From the NCBI GenBank assembly GCA_945918795.1, contig CAMEIT010000008.1:1-57883 (forward strand): a DNA stretch of 57,883 bases. Reading direction: 5' to 3'. Both the position numbers and the translations under genes were made by a program. Shown piece by piece: positions 24,892 through 34,440 of this stretch; position 1 is the stretch's first letter, and each line of letters opens with the position of its first letter. Source of the DNA: an uncultured Clostridia bacterium (GTDB lineage: Bacteria; Bacillota; Clostridia; HGM11327). The notes beneath the pieces are model-generated. The model had not been told where the DNA came from, ran no database searches, and worked only from the letters and a program-made list of their open reading frames with translations.

Positions 24892-27338
24892 CCTGCCTTT
24901 TCTTTTGTAGTAAATATGTTTATGTATTTATTGTACAGCGCACTGTCAGTAAGCTGTCTTTTTTTAATATTATCGGCAAACATAAGCTTGATCATTCCGT
25001 CCGCCTCTTCATATGAAATAAAGCCGAGCTCGCTGAAAACATTCAATGCAAGCTTCAAGCCGAACACGCTCAATTCCATTTTACCCACATCGCACAATAT
25101 ATCCCGCGCCGCCGATACAGTGCTCCAAACGGAAAATCTGTGTGCGTTTTCCTTAAGCGCTTTATATATTGCCGCAAACGAGTCTCTGTCAAGATGTTTT
25201 TCGTTTGCAAACGGATTCGATGCTTTATAATACCGTATTCTGTCCGTATGTGCAAGCATTTCCGCCGCAATATAGTCGGAAGCATATACTCTGCCGAACT
25301 CTCCCGGCAATACTGTATCTTTGTAAGGCATTGCAAGTACGGCATTCGTGCCGAAATCTCGTCCCGACGGAAGTGCGCCTATGTGAATATCTATATTGTC
25401 CTGAAAATTGTTTTTTACTATCAGCTCAAGTATTTTCTTAAGCGATATTTCATCGGAAACAATCAAAAGCGAACCTGTTTTATGCTTCAATACGTTTTCA
25501 AACGCCTCTTCAAGCGTAATGCTCTCGTTTTGAACAGATTCATTGACAACAAAGCCCTCTTTGAAAGCCTCAAAGAGTCTCACGCCTGCCGTTTCGGCAA
25601 CAGCATCTATATCTTGCTCATTGAAAACGTTTATTTTTATTTCTTTCAGACCGAGCTGTACCTTTTCAATTCCCTGCCATGTGTTTATATCAACCGAAAA
25701 TACAGCACTTTTGGGAGCTGTGCAGTTTACGGCATCAATGTAGTCCGCTTTACCGAAGCCAACGCAGTCAATGCTCAGTCCGCCTGCATCAAGAGCCGTT
25801 CTTATTACGTTTTTATCCTTGCCTATTATAACCGCATTCTTGAAGTTCAGTCTGTCCGAATAGAAAACAGGCGCCTCATTATCCTTACCGAACGGTTCAA
25901 GTGAGGCAAGCTCCTTTGCGGTTTTCATGTTTATGTCAGACGGAGAAAGCTTGAATTCGCAATCGATACGCGGTACGAGCATATCCTCCGTTATATTCTT
26001 ATCCGCATAAGCTTCCATACGCAACACAAATTCAGGTATGTTAGTCCTCGGAAGCGAAAATCCCGCAGCCTGAGAATGGCCTCCGAATTTTGTATATAAA
26101 TCTCTGCATTCACAAAGTGCCTTGTATATATCAAAGCCGTCAATACTGCGCGCAGAGCCTGTGCAAACATCATCGCCGCAGGATATTACAAGCGACGGTC
26201 TGTTATACTTCTCCACAAACCGCGATGCCGCAATGCCAATAACTCCCTTATTCCAGCCTTCCCCGAATGCGATTATTATTTTTTTGTCGCACAGATTGCC
26301 CGAAAGAATCATTTCCGTTCCGCTGTCGTAAATTTCCTTTTCGATTTTGCGGCGCTCTTCATTATATTCGTTAAGCTTAAGAGCAAGACTGTACGCTGTT
26401 TTGAAATCATCCGACAAAAACATATTCAGTCCATCGCGTGCCGTGGACATTCGTCCTGCCGCATTAAGCCTCGGCGCCATTCCGAATGCGATTCCGCGCG
26501 CATTAATGTTTTTATCCGCATATCCTGCAACAACTTTAAGAGCCTTTACTCCGGCAGACGGAGCAGTATTCATTTTGATAATTCCGCGGCGCACATAATA
26601 TCTGTTTTCGTTTTTGAGCGGCACAACATCGGCAACCGTTCCTATTGCGGCAATATCATAATAATCACTCGCCACCGCTTTGCCGCCGTGAGCTTCAACA
26701 AGCTTCAATGCAAGCCCTGCCGCACACAGCTCCTTAAACGGATACTGACAATATTTCTGCTTCGGATTGATTATAATATCGGCATCGGGCAGCTCTTCGG
26801 GCGGATTGTGGTGATCCACTATCATAACGTCCATTCCGAGCTCCTTTGCAAGGGCAACCTCCGCAAGAGACGTTATTCCGCAGTCAAGCGCAATTATTAT
26901 CTCGGAACCCTTCGCCGATATTTTTGATATGGCGTCTATGTTCATCCCGTAGCCTTCGGTGAATCTGTTCGGTATATAGCAATTTATATCAGCGCCTGCC
27001 GACTTTAAGTATCTGTACAGTATGCTAACAGACGTTATTCCGTCAACGTCGTAATCACCGTATATTGTGATTTTTCTTTTGTCCTCAATTGCTTCCGTTA
27101 AAAAGTCCACCGCTTCGTACATTCCGAGCATCAAAAAAGGGTCATTGACAACAGAGTCGTCACAGTCAAGAAACTGTCTCCCAATTTCTTCGCTGTCAAT
27201 CCCTCTGTTTATAAGCACTGCGGCTGTTGCATTCGATATTCCGAGCTCCACGGCAAGACGGCATATGTCATCGGGCTCAGCTATACATTTTTTATTGATT
27301 ATCGCCATAACAAAATCCGTACTTGCACGGCAGTGCAA
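24888..27338 (-). CDS. recJ: Single-stranded-DNA-specific exonuclease RecJ
   Basis: A 5'-3' single-strand DNA exonuclease of the DHH family, used in recombination and repair. Conserved motifs: YGDYDVDGITSVSILYRYL near residue 92, ALDCGIT, VDHHNPPEELPDADIIINP, and GGHSQAAGFSL in the DHHA1 part. About 810 residues, longer than E. coli RecJ because of a C-terminal extension of roughly 250 residues, as in other clostridial RecJ. The best ribosome binding site (AAAGGA) precedes a TTG at 27338; an in-frame ATG at 27308 lies 30 bases on, so the start is uncertain. Confidence 0.95.
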   Translation of the reverse strand: MHCRASTDFVMAIINKKCIAEPDDICRLAVELGISNATAAVLINRGIDSEEIGRQFLDCDDSVVNDPFLMLGMYEAVDFLTEAIEDKRKITIYGDYDVDGITSVSILYRYLKSAGADINCYIPNRFTEGYGMNIDAISKISAKGSEIIIALDCGITSLAEVALAKELGMDVMIVDHHNPPEELPDADIIINPKQKYCQYPFKELCAAGLALKLVEAHGGKAVASDYYDIAAIGTVADVVPLKNENRYYVRRGIIKMNTAPSAGVKALKVVAGYADKNINARGIAFGMAPRLNAAGRMSTARDGLNMFLSDDFKTAYSLALKLNEYNEERRKIEKEIYDSGTEMILSGNLCDKKIIIAFGEGWNKGVIGIAASRFVEKYNRPSLVISCGDDVCTGSARSIDGFDIYKALCECRDLYTKFGGHSQAAGFSLPRTNIPEFVLRMEAYADKNITEDMLVPRIDCEFKLSPSDINMKTAKELASLEPFGKDNEAPVFYSDRLNFKNAVIIGKDKNVIRTALDAGGLSIDCVGFGKADYIDAVNCTAPKSAVFSVDINTWQGIEKVQLGLKEIKINVFNEQDIDAVAETAGVRLFEAFKEGFVVNESVQNESITLEEAFENVLKHKTGSLLIVSDEISLKKILELIVKNNFQDNIDIHIGALPSGRDFGTNAVLAMPYKDTVLPGEFGRVYASDYIAAEMLAHTDRIRYYKASNPFANEKHLDRDSFAAIYKALKENAHRFSVWSTVSAARDILCDVGKMELSVFGLKLALNVFSELGFISYEEADGMIKLMFADNIKKRQLTDSALYNKYINIFTTKEKAG

Positions 27339-27388
27339 AAATTCCTTTCTTCAGTGATTTTCTTTTTGCCTCAGCATTCAAAATCAAA

Positions 27389-27437
27389 GGCACGGACCCT
27401 CAAGCACCGCTTTGAACGCAGTGTCGCGGTCCGTGCC
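27389..27437 (-). terminator. Hairpin after secF, before recJ
   Basis: Ten-base stem GGCACGGACC / GGTCCGTGCC around a 29-base loop, with TTTGATTTTG on the minus strand after it. It probably ends the secD-secF transcript, although the T-run is broken; some read-through into recJ is possible. Confidence 0.65.
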
Positions 27438-27454
27438 GTCATACCGTATATGAA

Positions 27455-28351
27455 TCAAAGCTTTACGGCTTTTGCTTTATCCTTCTTGTTCTTTGTCATC
27501 AGTACCCACAGAGGTCCTGCAATAAATACAGATGAGAAGAAGCCTGCAATAACACCTATTATTATAGGAAGCGTAAATGTCTTTATGGATTCAACTCCGA
27601 GCACAAAGAGCACAACAAGTGCAATCAATGTGGTAATCGTAGTATTTACAGAACGATTCAATGTTTCTCTTATGCTTGTATTTACAATTTCATTCAATGA
27701 AACATCGCCCGACATTTTCTGTCTGTTGGAACGTATTCTGTCGAATATGATTATCGTATTGTTAATCGAATAACCGACGATCGTAAGCAGTGCGGCTATA
27801 AAAGGCGTATTTATCTGAATACGGAAGAGTATTGTAAATACGAACATTATCAGAACATCGTGTACGATTCCGATAAGCGCCACAACGCCAGATGCAAGCT
27901 CAAATCTGAACCAGATATAAGCAAGCATGAGTACGAATGCAATAGCGAGTGCGAGCGACGCATTTATAAGCAGGCTCTTGCCTATTGTAGGTCCTACATA
28001 TTCAACATCGAACTTGTCATCGCCCATCTCATATTTTTCTTTAAGGTCGGCTATTATCTTGTCCTGAATTTCATTTGCGTCATCGGTACCGCCAAGTCTT
28101 ATATCAACGCCCATATTGTTGTCGCCCGAATAAGATACAACAGCGTTGCTTGTGTACTCGCCGACTATGCTTCTTATGTCGTCAACCTCAAACTTGCCGC
28201 TGCCTATTTCGGCATAAATAAGGGAACCTCCGCTGAAGTCAACGCCTATATTGAGTCCCATTACAAAGAAAAGAACTATTCCGGCGATTATAAGTGCTAC
28301 CGGCAAAGCAAAAATTTGTTTCCATTTACCGCAAAAATCAAAATTACGCAT
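27455..28351 (-). CDS. secF: Protein translocase subunit SecF
   Basis: A 298-residue six-helix membrane protein, the partner of SecD in the export accessory complex that uses the proton gradient. GLNIGVDFSGGSLIYAEIG near residue 32 is the SecF/SecD domain start; GYSINNTIIIFDRIRSNRQ and NTSIRETLNRSVNTTITTLIAL are the hallmark loops. Overlaps secD by 8 bases. Confidence 0.97.
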   Translation of the reverse strand: MRNFDFCGKWKQIFALPVALIIAGIVLFFVMGLNIGVDFSGGSLIYAEIGSGKFEVDDIRSIVGEYTSNAVVSYSGDNNMGVDIRLGGTDDANEIQDKIIADLKEKYEMGDDKFDVEYVGPTIGKSLLINASLALAIAFVLMLAYIWFRFELASGVVALIGIVHDVLIMFVFTILFRIQINTPFIAALLTIVGYSINNTIIIFDRIRSNRQKMSGDVSLNEIVNTSIRETLNRSVNTTITTLIALVVLFVLGVESIKTFTLPIIIGVIAGFFSSVFIAGPLWVLMTKNKKDKAKAVKL

Positions 28352-29609
28352 CAGCAGATTCCTCCATTTTCACACCGTAAGCACGTGGATTTTTTACGCC
28401 CATATTGATCATCCACTTAAGGAATGTATGAACGAATACAACTTCGGTCAGAAGTGCAAGCACAATACCTATACCAAGTGTAACGGCAAAGCCCTGAACT
28501 GTTCCCGTACCGAATATAGCCAGAACGATAACAGCTATGAGAGTTGTAATGTTTGCGTCAAGTACCGCCTTGAAAGCGTTTTTGAAGCCCTTCTCCACAG
28601 AGTTCGCAAGAGAACGTCCTGTTTTGATTTCTTCCTTGATTCTCTCAAATATAACGACGTTTGCGTCAACCGCCATACCGAGCGAGAGAATGATACCTGC
28701 AATACCCGGCAATGTAAGTGTTACGTTGAACAGGTAAAGCGCAATGATCATAAGCACCATATATACCGCCAAAGCTATGTCAGCCATAAGACCCGGTATT
28801 CTGTATACAAGAAGCATGAACAGGAGTATAAGTGCAAATGCAATTATACCTGCCGTTATAGTCTTTTCAAGAGAACCTGCACCGAGTGTTGCGCCTACGT
28901 TCTTAACGGCGATCTCTTCCAGCGGAACAGGAAGCGCACCGCTCTGAATAAGACCTGCAAGCTGCTGAGCAGATGCAAGTGAGCTCATGCCCGAAATAAT
29001 TGCAACACCGTCGGAAATGACTGAATTTACAGTCGGATACGATATGCACGTATCATCGAGATAAATGTATATGATCTGCTTGAGATACTTTGTCGTTGCC
29101 TCTTTGAATTTTTCTTTTCCGGAATCATTGAGCTTAAGGTATACAATGTAGCCTTCCGTGGAAGAATCAAGTCCCTGTGCGGACTCAACATCATCACCAG
29201 TAAGCAGAACGGTTTCCTTATCCGGAGCTCTGAATTCAAGTACAGCCGGCTTCATAAGTACGTCTGAAAGCTCGTTTGCATCGCTTACACCCGGGACTTC
29301 AACGACAATCTGATCCGAGCCCTGTCTTGTGATCGTAGCCTCGGTATAGCCTGCCGAATCAAGACGGGTTCTCAATACACGTTCAGCGCTGTCAAGCGCC
29401 GACGACGTATCGTCTATACCTGTCAGATCTGCCTGATAAATAACTCTCATTCCACCTCTGAGGTCAAGACCGAGGTCAATCTCGTTCACCATCGGGACAA
29501 TTTCCCACGGAGTCCACAGAGGCATTCCGTTGATTTCGATAAAGCCGAGAAAAGCAGTTACCAAAACCGTCAGAACAAGCCAAACAACACTTCGTTTCTT
29601 TTTCTTCAT
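28344..29609 (-). CDS. secD: Protein translocase subunit SecD
   Basis: 421 residues: first membrane helix at about 8-28, LGLDLRGGMRVIYQAD at about 49-64, a large external P1 domain, then GMAVDANVVIFERIKEEIKTGRSL and ANITTLIAVIVLAIFGTGTVQGFAVTLGIG toward the end, typical of SecD. SecD with SecF pulls exported proteins through SecYEG. The ATG at 29609 with AAAAGGA 8 bases before it is preferred over a frame opening at 29660. A consensus promoter lies upstream at 29704-29732. Confidence 0.97.
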   Translation of the reverse strand: MKKKKRSVVWLVLTVLVTAFLGFIEINGMPLWTPWEIVPMVNEIDLGLDLRGGMRVIYQADLTGIDDTSSALDSAERVLRTRLDSAGYTEATITRQGSDQIVVEVPGVSDANELSDVLMKPAVLEFRAPDKETVLLTGDDVESAQGLDSSTEGYIVYLKLNDSGKEKFKEATTKYLKQIIYIYLDDTCISYPTVNSVISDGVAIISGMSSLASAQQLAGLIQSGALPVPLEEIAVKNVGATLGAGSLEKTITAGIIAFALILLFMLLVYRIPGLMADIALAVYMVLMIIALYLFNVTLTLPGIAGIILSLGMAVDANVVIFERIKEEIKTGRSLANSVEKGFKNAFKAVLDANITTLIAVIVLAIFGTGTVQGFAVTLGIGIVLALLTEVVFVHTFLKWMINMGVKNPRAYGVKMEESADA

Positions 29610-29703
29610 AACTAAAGTCCTTTTCCCCGGCGGATAAAGCCTTTCCCGCCGAATAAACATTTTGCTTCACACGTATTGTAAAGCATCGGTAATAATAATA
29701 TAT

Positions 29704-29732
29704 ATTATAAACGATAAATCAAAGTTTGTCAA
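29704..29732 (-). promoter_or_regulatory. Sigma-A promoter of secDF
   Basis: On the minus strand TTGACA (29732-29727), 17-base spacer, TATAAT (29709-29704). The divergent gap 29610-29978 holds this promoter and the tilS promoter; the A+T-rich stretch between them (29733-29920) shows no gene or RNA. Confidence 0.92.
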
Positions 29733-29920
29733 TTAAATTTACCGAATATAATGCTCCATACAAATATTTTTAATTATTTTATCATAATCCGCGAAAAAAT
29801 GCAATTCAATTTACACAATATCCGTTTATGTATTAAAAAAATTATTTTTTCATCGCTCGCATCACAGTGAATTTTCAATGTATATTTTTTATTAATACAC
29901 ACAAACTTCATTTTTGATTA

Positions 29921-29949
29921 TTGTATTTTGCCGTTTAATGTGATATAAT
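29921..29949 (+). promoter_or_regulatory. Extended -10 promoter of tilS-hpt-ftsH
   Basis: TTGTAT (29921-29926), 17-base spacer, TATAAT (29944-29949) with TGA immediately before the -10. It is 30 bases before the tilS start. Confidence 0.88.
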
Positions 29950-29978
29950 AATTTATATTTGTGGGACCGGGTGCTTAT

Positions 29979-31340
29979 ATGCTGGAAAGTGTTTATAAAA
30001 CCGTAAAAAAATATAATATGCTTTCTTCGGGCGATACCGTTGTAATAGGCGTATCGGGAGGAGCCGACTCGCTTGCTCTTTTGTGTCTGCTCGATGAAAT
30101 GTCTGAAGAATTCGGAATCAAATTACACGCAGTACACATAAATCACTGTCTGAGAGGCGCCGACGCCGACGCCGACCAGGCATTTGTGGAAGCATTCTGC
30201 AACAAGAGGAATATAATCTGCACTTCTTTTGTATATAATGTAAAGCAATATGCAAAGGAAAACGGTCTTTCATCTGAAGAAGCAGGCAGAATACTCAGAT
30301 ACAAGGCGTTTGAAAGCGTTGCCGCGGGATATGAGTCGGCAAAAATAGCGACAGCACATCATCTGAGTGATAACTGCGAGACTGTTCTGCACAACATACT
30401 GCGCGGAAGCGGTACGACAGGGCTTGCGGGCATTCGCCCCGTGCGCGGGGTATATATCCGTCCGCTCATTGAAACCACCAAAAGCGAGCTTGAAGGCTAC
30501 CTCGTCTCAATGGGCATACAGTGGTGTACCGACAAAACAAACAGCGAAGCAATATATACACGCAACAAGATACGACTCGAGCTTATTCCCTATCTCAAAG
30601 AGCACTACAATGCGTCAATAGAATCGGCATTGTGCAGGCTCAGCTCATTGTGCCGCGAGGACGATGATTATCTGCACAGTTGCACTGCCGAAGAGTTCAA
30701 AAGATGCTGTAAGAGTGAGGGCAGCTCACAAGTAATGCTCGATAAAATAAGATTCAGCACTCTGCACACTGCAATAAAAAGGCGACTTATACGCTATATA
30801 CTCGAGTTTTTGAAAATTCCTCTTAAGGACGTGCATTTAACGCATATAGATGACTGCATACATTTCATTCAGACAGCTCAGTCAGGCTCGTTTGTCAAGG
30901 TGTCAAAATGCACAGTACAAATACAGCAGTCGGGCGTTTTCTTCAAGCAAGATGCCTGCCAAGAGGAGGATTATTCGTACAGCATAAGCGCCGGTCAGAC
31001 TGTTTTCATAAGCAGTACCGGGCAGACAATAACCTGCACAAGGGTAAGCTCGTATGTAAAGACAGACAAAAACACCGTTTTTATAAATGCTGACGGCACA
31101 AACGGTATTTTTGAGGTAAGAAACCGCAAAAGCGGCGACAAAATAAGACCGTTCGGATTAAACGGCACAAAAAAACTGAAAGATTATTTTATTGACAATA
31201 AAATTGACGTATGTGTACGCAATAAAATCCCGTTAATTGTATATAATAATGAAGTAGTGTGGATTGCGGGAATGTGTCTTAACGAAAATTATAAAATAAC
31301 GGGACAGACAGAAAACATATTGAAATTTGAAATAAAATAA
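29979..31340 (+). CDS. tilS: tRNA(Ile)-lysidine synthetase
   Basis: Converts the wobble cytidine of the AUA-reading isoleucine tRNA to lysidine with ATP and lysine. PP-loop SGGADS at residues 26-31, LHAVHINHCLRGADADAD, ATAHHLSDNCETVLHNILRGSG and the TilS C-terminal block KSGDKIRPFGLNGTKKLKDYF. 453 residues, family length. The start at 29979 (ATG) is preferred; the frame continues six codons upstream to a GTG. GGGACCGGG is the closest binding-site-like stretch. First of the tilS-hpt-ftsH operon. Confidence 0.96.
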   Translation: MLESVYKTVKKYNMLSSGDTVVIGVSGGADSLALLCLLDEMSEEFGIKLHAVHINHCLRGADADADQAFVEAFCNKRNIICTSFVYNVKQYAKENGLSSEEAGRILRYKAFESVAAGYESAKIATAHHLSDNCETVLHNILRGSGTTGLAGIRPVRGVYIRPLIETTKSELEGYLVSMGIQWCTDKTNSEAIYTRNKIRLELIPYLKEHYNASIESALCRLSSLCREDDDYLHSCTAEEFKRCCKSEGSSQVMLDKIRFSTLHTAIKRRLIRYILEFLKIPLKDVHLTHIDDCIHFIQTAQSGSFVKVSKCTVQIQQSGVFFKQDACQEEDYSYSISAGQTVFISSTGQTITCTRVSSYVKTDKNTVFINADGTNGIFEVRNRKSGDKIRPFGLNGTKKLKDYFIDNKIDVCVRNKIPLIVYNNEVVWIAGMCLNENYKITGQTENILKFEIK

Positions 31341-31398
31341 TATATAATATATCATAAAATCAATAAAGGAATTCCGTTATCACGGATTAAGGTGCATT

Positions 31399-31935
31399 AT
31401 GGGCGAGACAAGTTACGGTAAAATACTTATAAGTGAAGAACAGATTCGAAACAGAATAAAAGAACTCGGAGCTCAGATAACAAAAGATTACGAGGACAAA
31501 AAACTTCTTCTCGTAGGCATTCTCAACGGATGCGTATATTTCATGACTGACCTCTCAAGAGAAATCGACAAGCTTCTGCAAATAGATTTCATGGTAGTAT
31601 CCAGCTACGGCAGCTCCACATCAACGAGCGGCGTTGTTAAAATAATAAAAGACCTCAACAGGAGCATCGAAGGCTTCGATGTACTTATCATCGAGGATAT
31701 AGTGGACACAGGGCTCACGCTTTCATATATAAAAGAAGTGCTCGAGGCAAGAAAGCCGAACAGTGTAAAAATATGTACTCTCGTAAATAAAATCGGCCGC
31801 AGAAAAGTCGATATAGACGTTGATTACGTAGGCTTTGAGATACCGGATGAATTTATAATAGGATACGGTATGGATTACGCGGAAAAATACAGAAACCTTA
31901 AGGATGTCCTCATTATCAGACCGGAGCTTATCTGA
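31399..31935 (+). CDS. hpt: Hypoxanthine phosphoribosyltransferase
   Basis: Salvages hypoxanthine and guanine with PRPP. 178 residues: LLVGILNGCVYFMTDL, YGSSTSTSGVVKI, the PRPP motif IIEDIVDTGLTLSYI near residue 100, and VGFEIPDEFIIGYGMDY. Preceded by AAGGTG. The order tilS-hpt-ftsH is conserved across Firmicutes. Confidence 0.97.
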   Translation: MGETSYGKILISEEQIRNRIKELGAQITKDYEDKKLLLVGILNGCVYFMTDLSREIDKLLQIDFMVVSSYGSSTSTSGVVKIIKDLNRSIEGFDVLIIEDIVDTGLTLSYIKEVLEARKPNSVKICTLVNKIGRRKVDIDVDYVGFEIPDEFIIGYGMDYAEKYRNLKDVLIIRPELI

Positions 31936-32012
31936 CAAAAAACATAATACAAAGCCAAATATAAATCAGAAAGGATTGTGTTTCCGCCAAACGGAGACTA
32001 AAGTAATATTCA

Positions 32013-33920
32013 ATGAAAAATTTCTTAAAGGGACCGGGATTTATTATACTTCTTGTTGCGCTTGTTCTCGTGTTGGCTCTTACGGTATCCACTCCGACAT
32101 CAACAAAAATAGAAGAGCTCAATTATACGGAACTGCTTGAAAAAATCAAAAATGACGAAATAGAAAAGATAGCAACAGTCAACGGAAGTGTCGTTGTATA
32201 CGGCGTATACAAAAATTCAAATTATCTCGCTCGCTTCCCCAATAAATACGACTTCACGGCACGAATTCCTTCGAATGAAATATTCTATTCCGATGTTGCA
32301 ACAATAACAGCCGAAAAAACAGGTACGCCTATCGACAAAATATCATCGAGTGATTTCGGCTTCCAGCTTCTTCCCCAAGATCCGGTAACGTATCCGTGGT
32401 GGCTGACAATGATTCCGTATCTTCTCATCATTATATTGATGTTCGTATCGTTTGCATTCATCAGAAAGCAGGCTAACGATGCAGGCGGCGGCAAGGCAAT
32501 GAACTTCAGCAAGAGCCGCGCAGTAAGATACGACTCATCACACAAAAAGGTTACATTTGCGGATGTTGCAGGTGCCGAAGAGGAAAAACAGGAGCTTGTC
32601 GAAATAGTCGAGTTCCTTAAGGATCGCTCCAAATTTGAGTCCCTGGGCGCAAGAATCCCAAAGGGCGTTCTTCTTGTGGGACCTCCGGGAACAGGTAAAA
32701 CCTACATTGCAAAGGCTGTTGCGGGCGAAGCAGGAGTTCCGTTCCTTTCCATAAGCGGTTCCGATTTCGTTGAAATGTTCGTAGGTGTCGGAGCTTCGCG
32801 TGTACGTGATTTGTTCCAGCAGGCAAAAAAGCTTCTCCCCTGCATTATATTTATAGATGAAATCGATGCTGTCGGCAGACAGAGAGGCACGGGCCTTGGC
32901 GGCGGTCACGATGAACGTGAACAGACGCTCAACCAGCTTCTCGTTGAAATGGACGGCTTTACGGTAAATTCGGGACTCATAGTAATTGCCGCAACAAACA
33001 GAGCCGACATTCTCGACCCTGCACTTACAAGACCGGGACGTTTTGACAGAACGATATATGTTGGCAGACCCGATGTTTCGGCTCGTGAAAAGATATTCAA
33101 GATACATTCAAGAAATAAGCCTCTCGACGATACAATAGACCTCGGAGTGCTTGCAAGAATGACTCCGGGCTTTACCCCGGCAGATATAGAAAATATTATG
33201 AACGAAGCTGCAATACTTGCGGCAAGAAGCAGTAAAAAAGCTATATCAATGACCGAGATCACGGAAGCAATAAAGCGTGTTGAGATCGGTCCGGAAAAGA
33301 AAAGCCACCGCATCACAGAGAACGACAAAAAGCTTACCGCTTACCACGAGGCAGGTCACGCGATAGTCTCCAAATTCTCACCGAAAGCAGACCCTGTCAA
33401 TGAAATATCTATAATTCCTCGCGGAGGCGCCGGCGGATATACGCTTCAGCTTCCTACCGACGATAAAAATTATCGTACGCGCCGCGAGCTTGAGGATGAC
33501 ATAAAGGTTTGCATGGGCGGAAGAATAGCGGAAGATATTGTATTCAGTGACGTAAGCACAGGTGCTTCAAACGACATTGTTCAGGCAACGAGAATTGCAA
33601 AGGCAATGGTTACAGAATACGGCATGAATTCAGACCTCGGACCTATAAGCTATTCCGACAATGACCATGAAGTATTCATAGGACGTTCTTTGGGTACATC
33701 GAAGTCATACAGCGAAGCGACAGCCGCCGAAATCGATGAAGAAGTAAAGAAAATCATTTCGAAGTGCTATACCGAAGCAAAGACGATTCTTTCCGACAAC
33801 ATAAATATTCTCCACCTTGTAGCTAACCAGCTTCTGGAAAAAGAAAAGCTCTCAGGCGAAGAATTCAACAAGCTTTTTGAAACACCGTCACCTTCTGCCG
33901 CAGTTGACGCAACAATCTGA
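32013..33920 (+). CDS. ftsH: ATP-dependent zinc metalloprotease FtsH
   Basis: Membrane AAA+ protease that degrades damaged membrane and regulatory proteins. 635 residues: membrane helices at about 10-26 and 130-151, Walker A GPPGTGKT at 223-230, [32 protein letters not shown], and zinc motif HEAGH at 445-449. Third zinc ligand lies in DLGPISYS region context. GAGACT-rich, weak ribosome binding site precedes the ATG. Last gene of the tilS operon, followed by a strong terminator. Confidence 0.97.
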   Translation: MKNFLKGPGFIILLVALVLVLALTVSTPTSTKIEELNYTELLEKIKNDEIEKIATVNGSVVVYGVYKNSNYLARFPNKYDFTARIPSNEIFYSDVATITAEKTGTPIDKISSSDFGFQLLPQDPVTYPWWLTMIPYLLIIILMFVSFAFIRKQANDAGGGKAMNFSKSRAVRYDSSHKKVTFADVAGAEEEKQELVEIVEFLKDRSKFESLGARIPKGVLLVGPPGTGKTYIAKAVAGEAGVPFLSISGSDFVEMFVGVGASRVRDLFQQAKKLLPCIIFIDEIDAVGRQRGTGLGGGHDEREQTLNQLLVEMDGFTVNSGLIVIAATNRADILDPALTRPGRFDRTIYVGRPDVSAREKIFKIHSRNKPLDDTIDLGVLARMTPGFTPADIENIMNEAAILAARSSKKAISMTEITEAIKRVEIGPEKKSHRITENDKKLTAYHEAGHAIVSKFSPKADPVNEISIIPRGGAGGYTLQLPTDDKNYRTRRELEDDIKVCMGGRIAEDIVFSDVSTGASNDIVQATRIAKAMVTEYGMNSDLGPISYSDNDHEVFIGRSLGTSKSYSEATAAEIDEEVKKIISKCYTEAKTILSDNINILHLVANQLLEKEKLSGEEFNKLFETPSPSAAVDATI

Positions 33921-33930
33921 TAAAAAACAA

Positions 33931-33960
33931 AGCCCGATGTGAAATTAATTCCATCGGGCT
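33931..33960. terminator. Bidirectional terminator between ftsH and cotJC
   Basis: Nine-base stem AGCCCGATG / CATCGGGCT with a 12-base loop; T-run GATTTTTT on the plus strand and TTGTTTTTT on the minus strand. It can end ftsH and the convergent cotJC fragment. Confidence 0.92.
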
Positions 33961-34015
33961 GATTTTTTACAAAAGCGTTTTGTATTAAAATACACTTTCA
34001 TATTTAATTGTCGGA

Positions 34016-34429
34016 TCAGAAATACTTTTTCTGATTTTTTTGTTCTTCCACAATTCTGAGTGTTTCGCCGAACCTTTGATAATGAACTATCTCTCTTTCC
34101 CTGAGGAATCTTATAGGCATTATTACATCCGGGTCATCCGCCATTTCGAGTATATTTTCGTATACGGCTTTTGCTTTCTGTTCTGCGGCGAGGTCCTCAT
34201 TAAGATCGACGATCGGATTTCCCGTACTTTGTATGCTTGCCGCCGAATACGGAACGCCGTTTGCGTCTGAAGGGTATATTCCCTTTCCGTGAAGAATAAA
34301 CGTGCTGCCGTATCCGCTCGCCTCAAGCGCTTCGGGGTCTGCATCCGCAAGAAGCTGATGCACAATCGTGCCTACCATTTCCAAATGCGCAAGCTCTTCA
34401 CTACCTGCATACGTATCGGTTTTGCGCAT
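34016..34429 (-). pseudogene. cotJC: 5'-truncated spore coat/manganese-catalase-like gene (cotJC)
   Basis: The remaining 137 or so residues match the C-terminal two thirds of CotJC, a manganese-catalase-like spore coat protein: EELAHLEMVGTIVHQL holds Glu/His metal ligands, then ANGVPYSAASIQSTGNPIVD, NEDLAAEQKAKAVYENIL, DDPDVIMPIRFLREREIVHY and a Lys-Lys-Tyr-Phe end. A full CotJC is about 190 residues, so roughly 55-60 residues including the first metal-binding Glu are missing at the N-terminus. Family homology begins near Gly-Ser-Glu-Glu (about 34405); the bases before it read into a serine recombinase whose stop codon is at 34437. The first ATG (34429) has no ribosome binding site. Read as an interrupted gene, perhaps rebuilt by excision in the mother cell, or as a remnant. 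Confidence 0.85.
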
Positions 34430-34440
34430 AATAAAGCTAC
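34395..34440. other. Candidate element/host junction (attachment site)
   Basis: Between the recombinase stop (34437-34439) and the first clearly cotJC-coding bases (about 34405) lie only some 30 bases. Recombinases of intervening elements commonly sit at one end of the element, so the crossover core should be here. The exact core cannot be set without the other end. Confidence 0.45.

Noticed and set aside
29733..29920. A+T-rich 188-base gap between the secD and tilS promoters, checked for tRNA or small RNA
   Set aside because: No cloverleaf or hairpin/terminator pattern was found.
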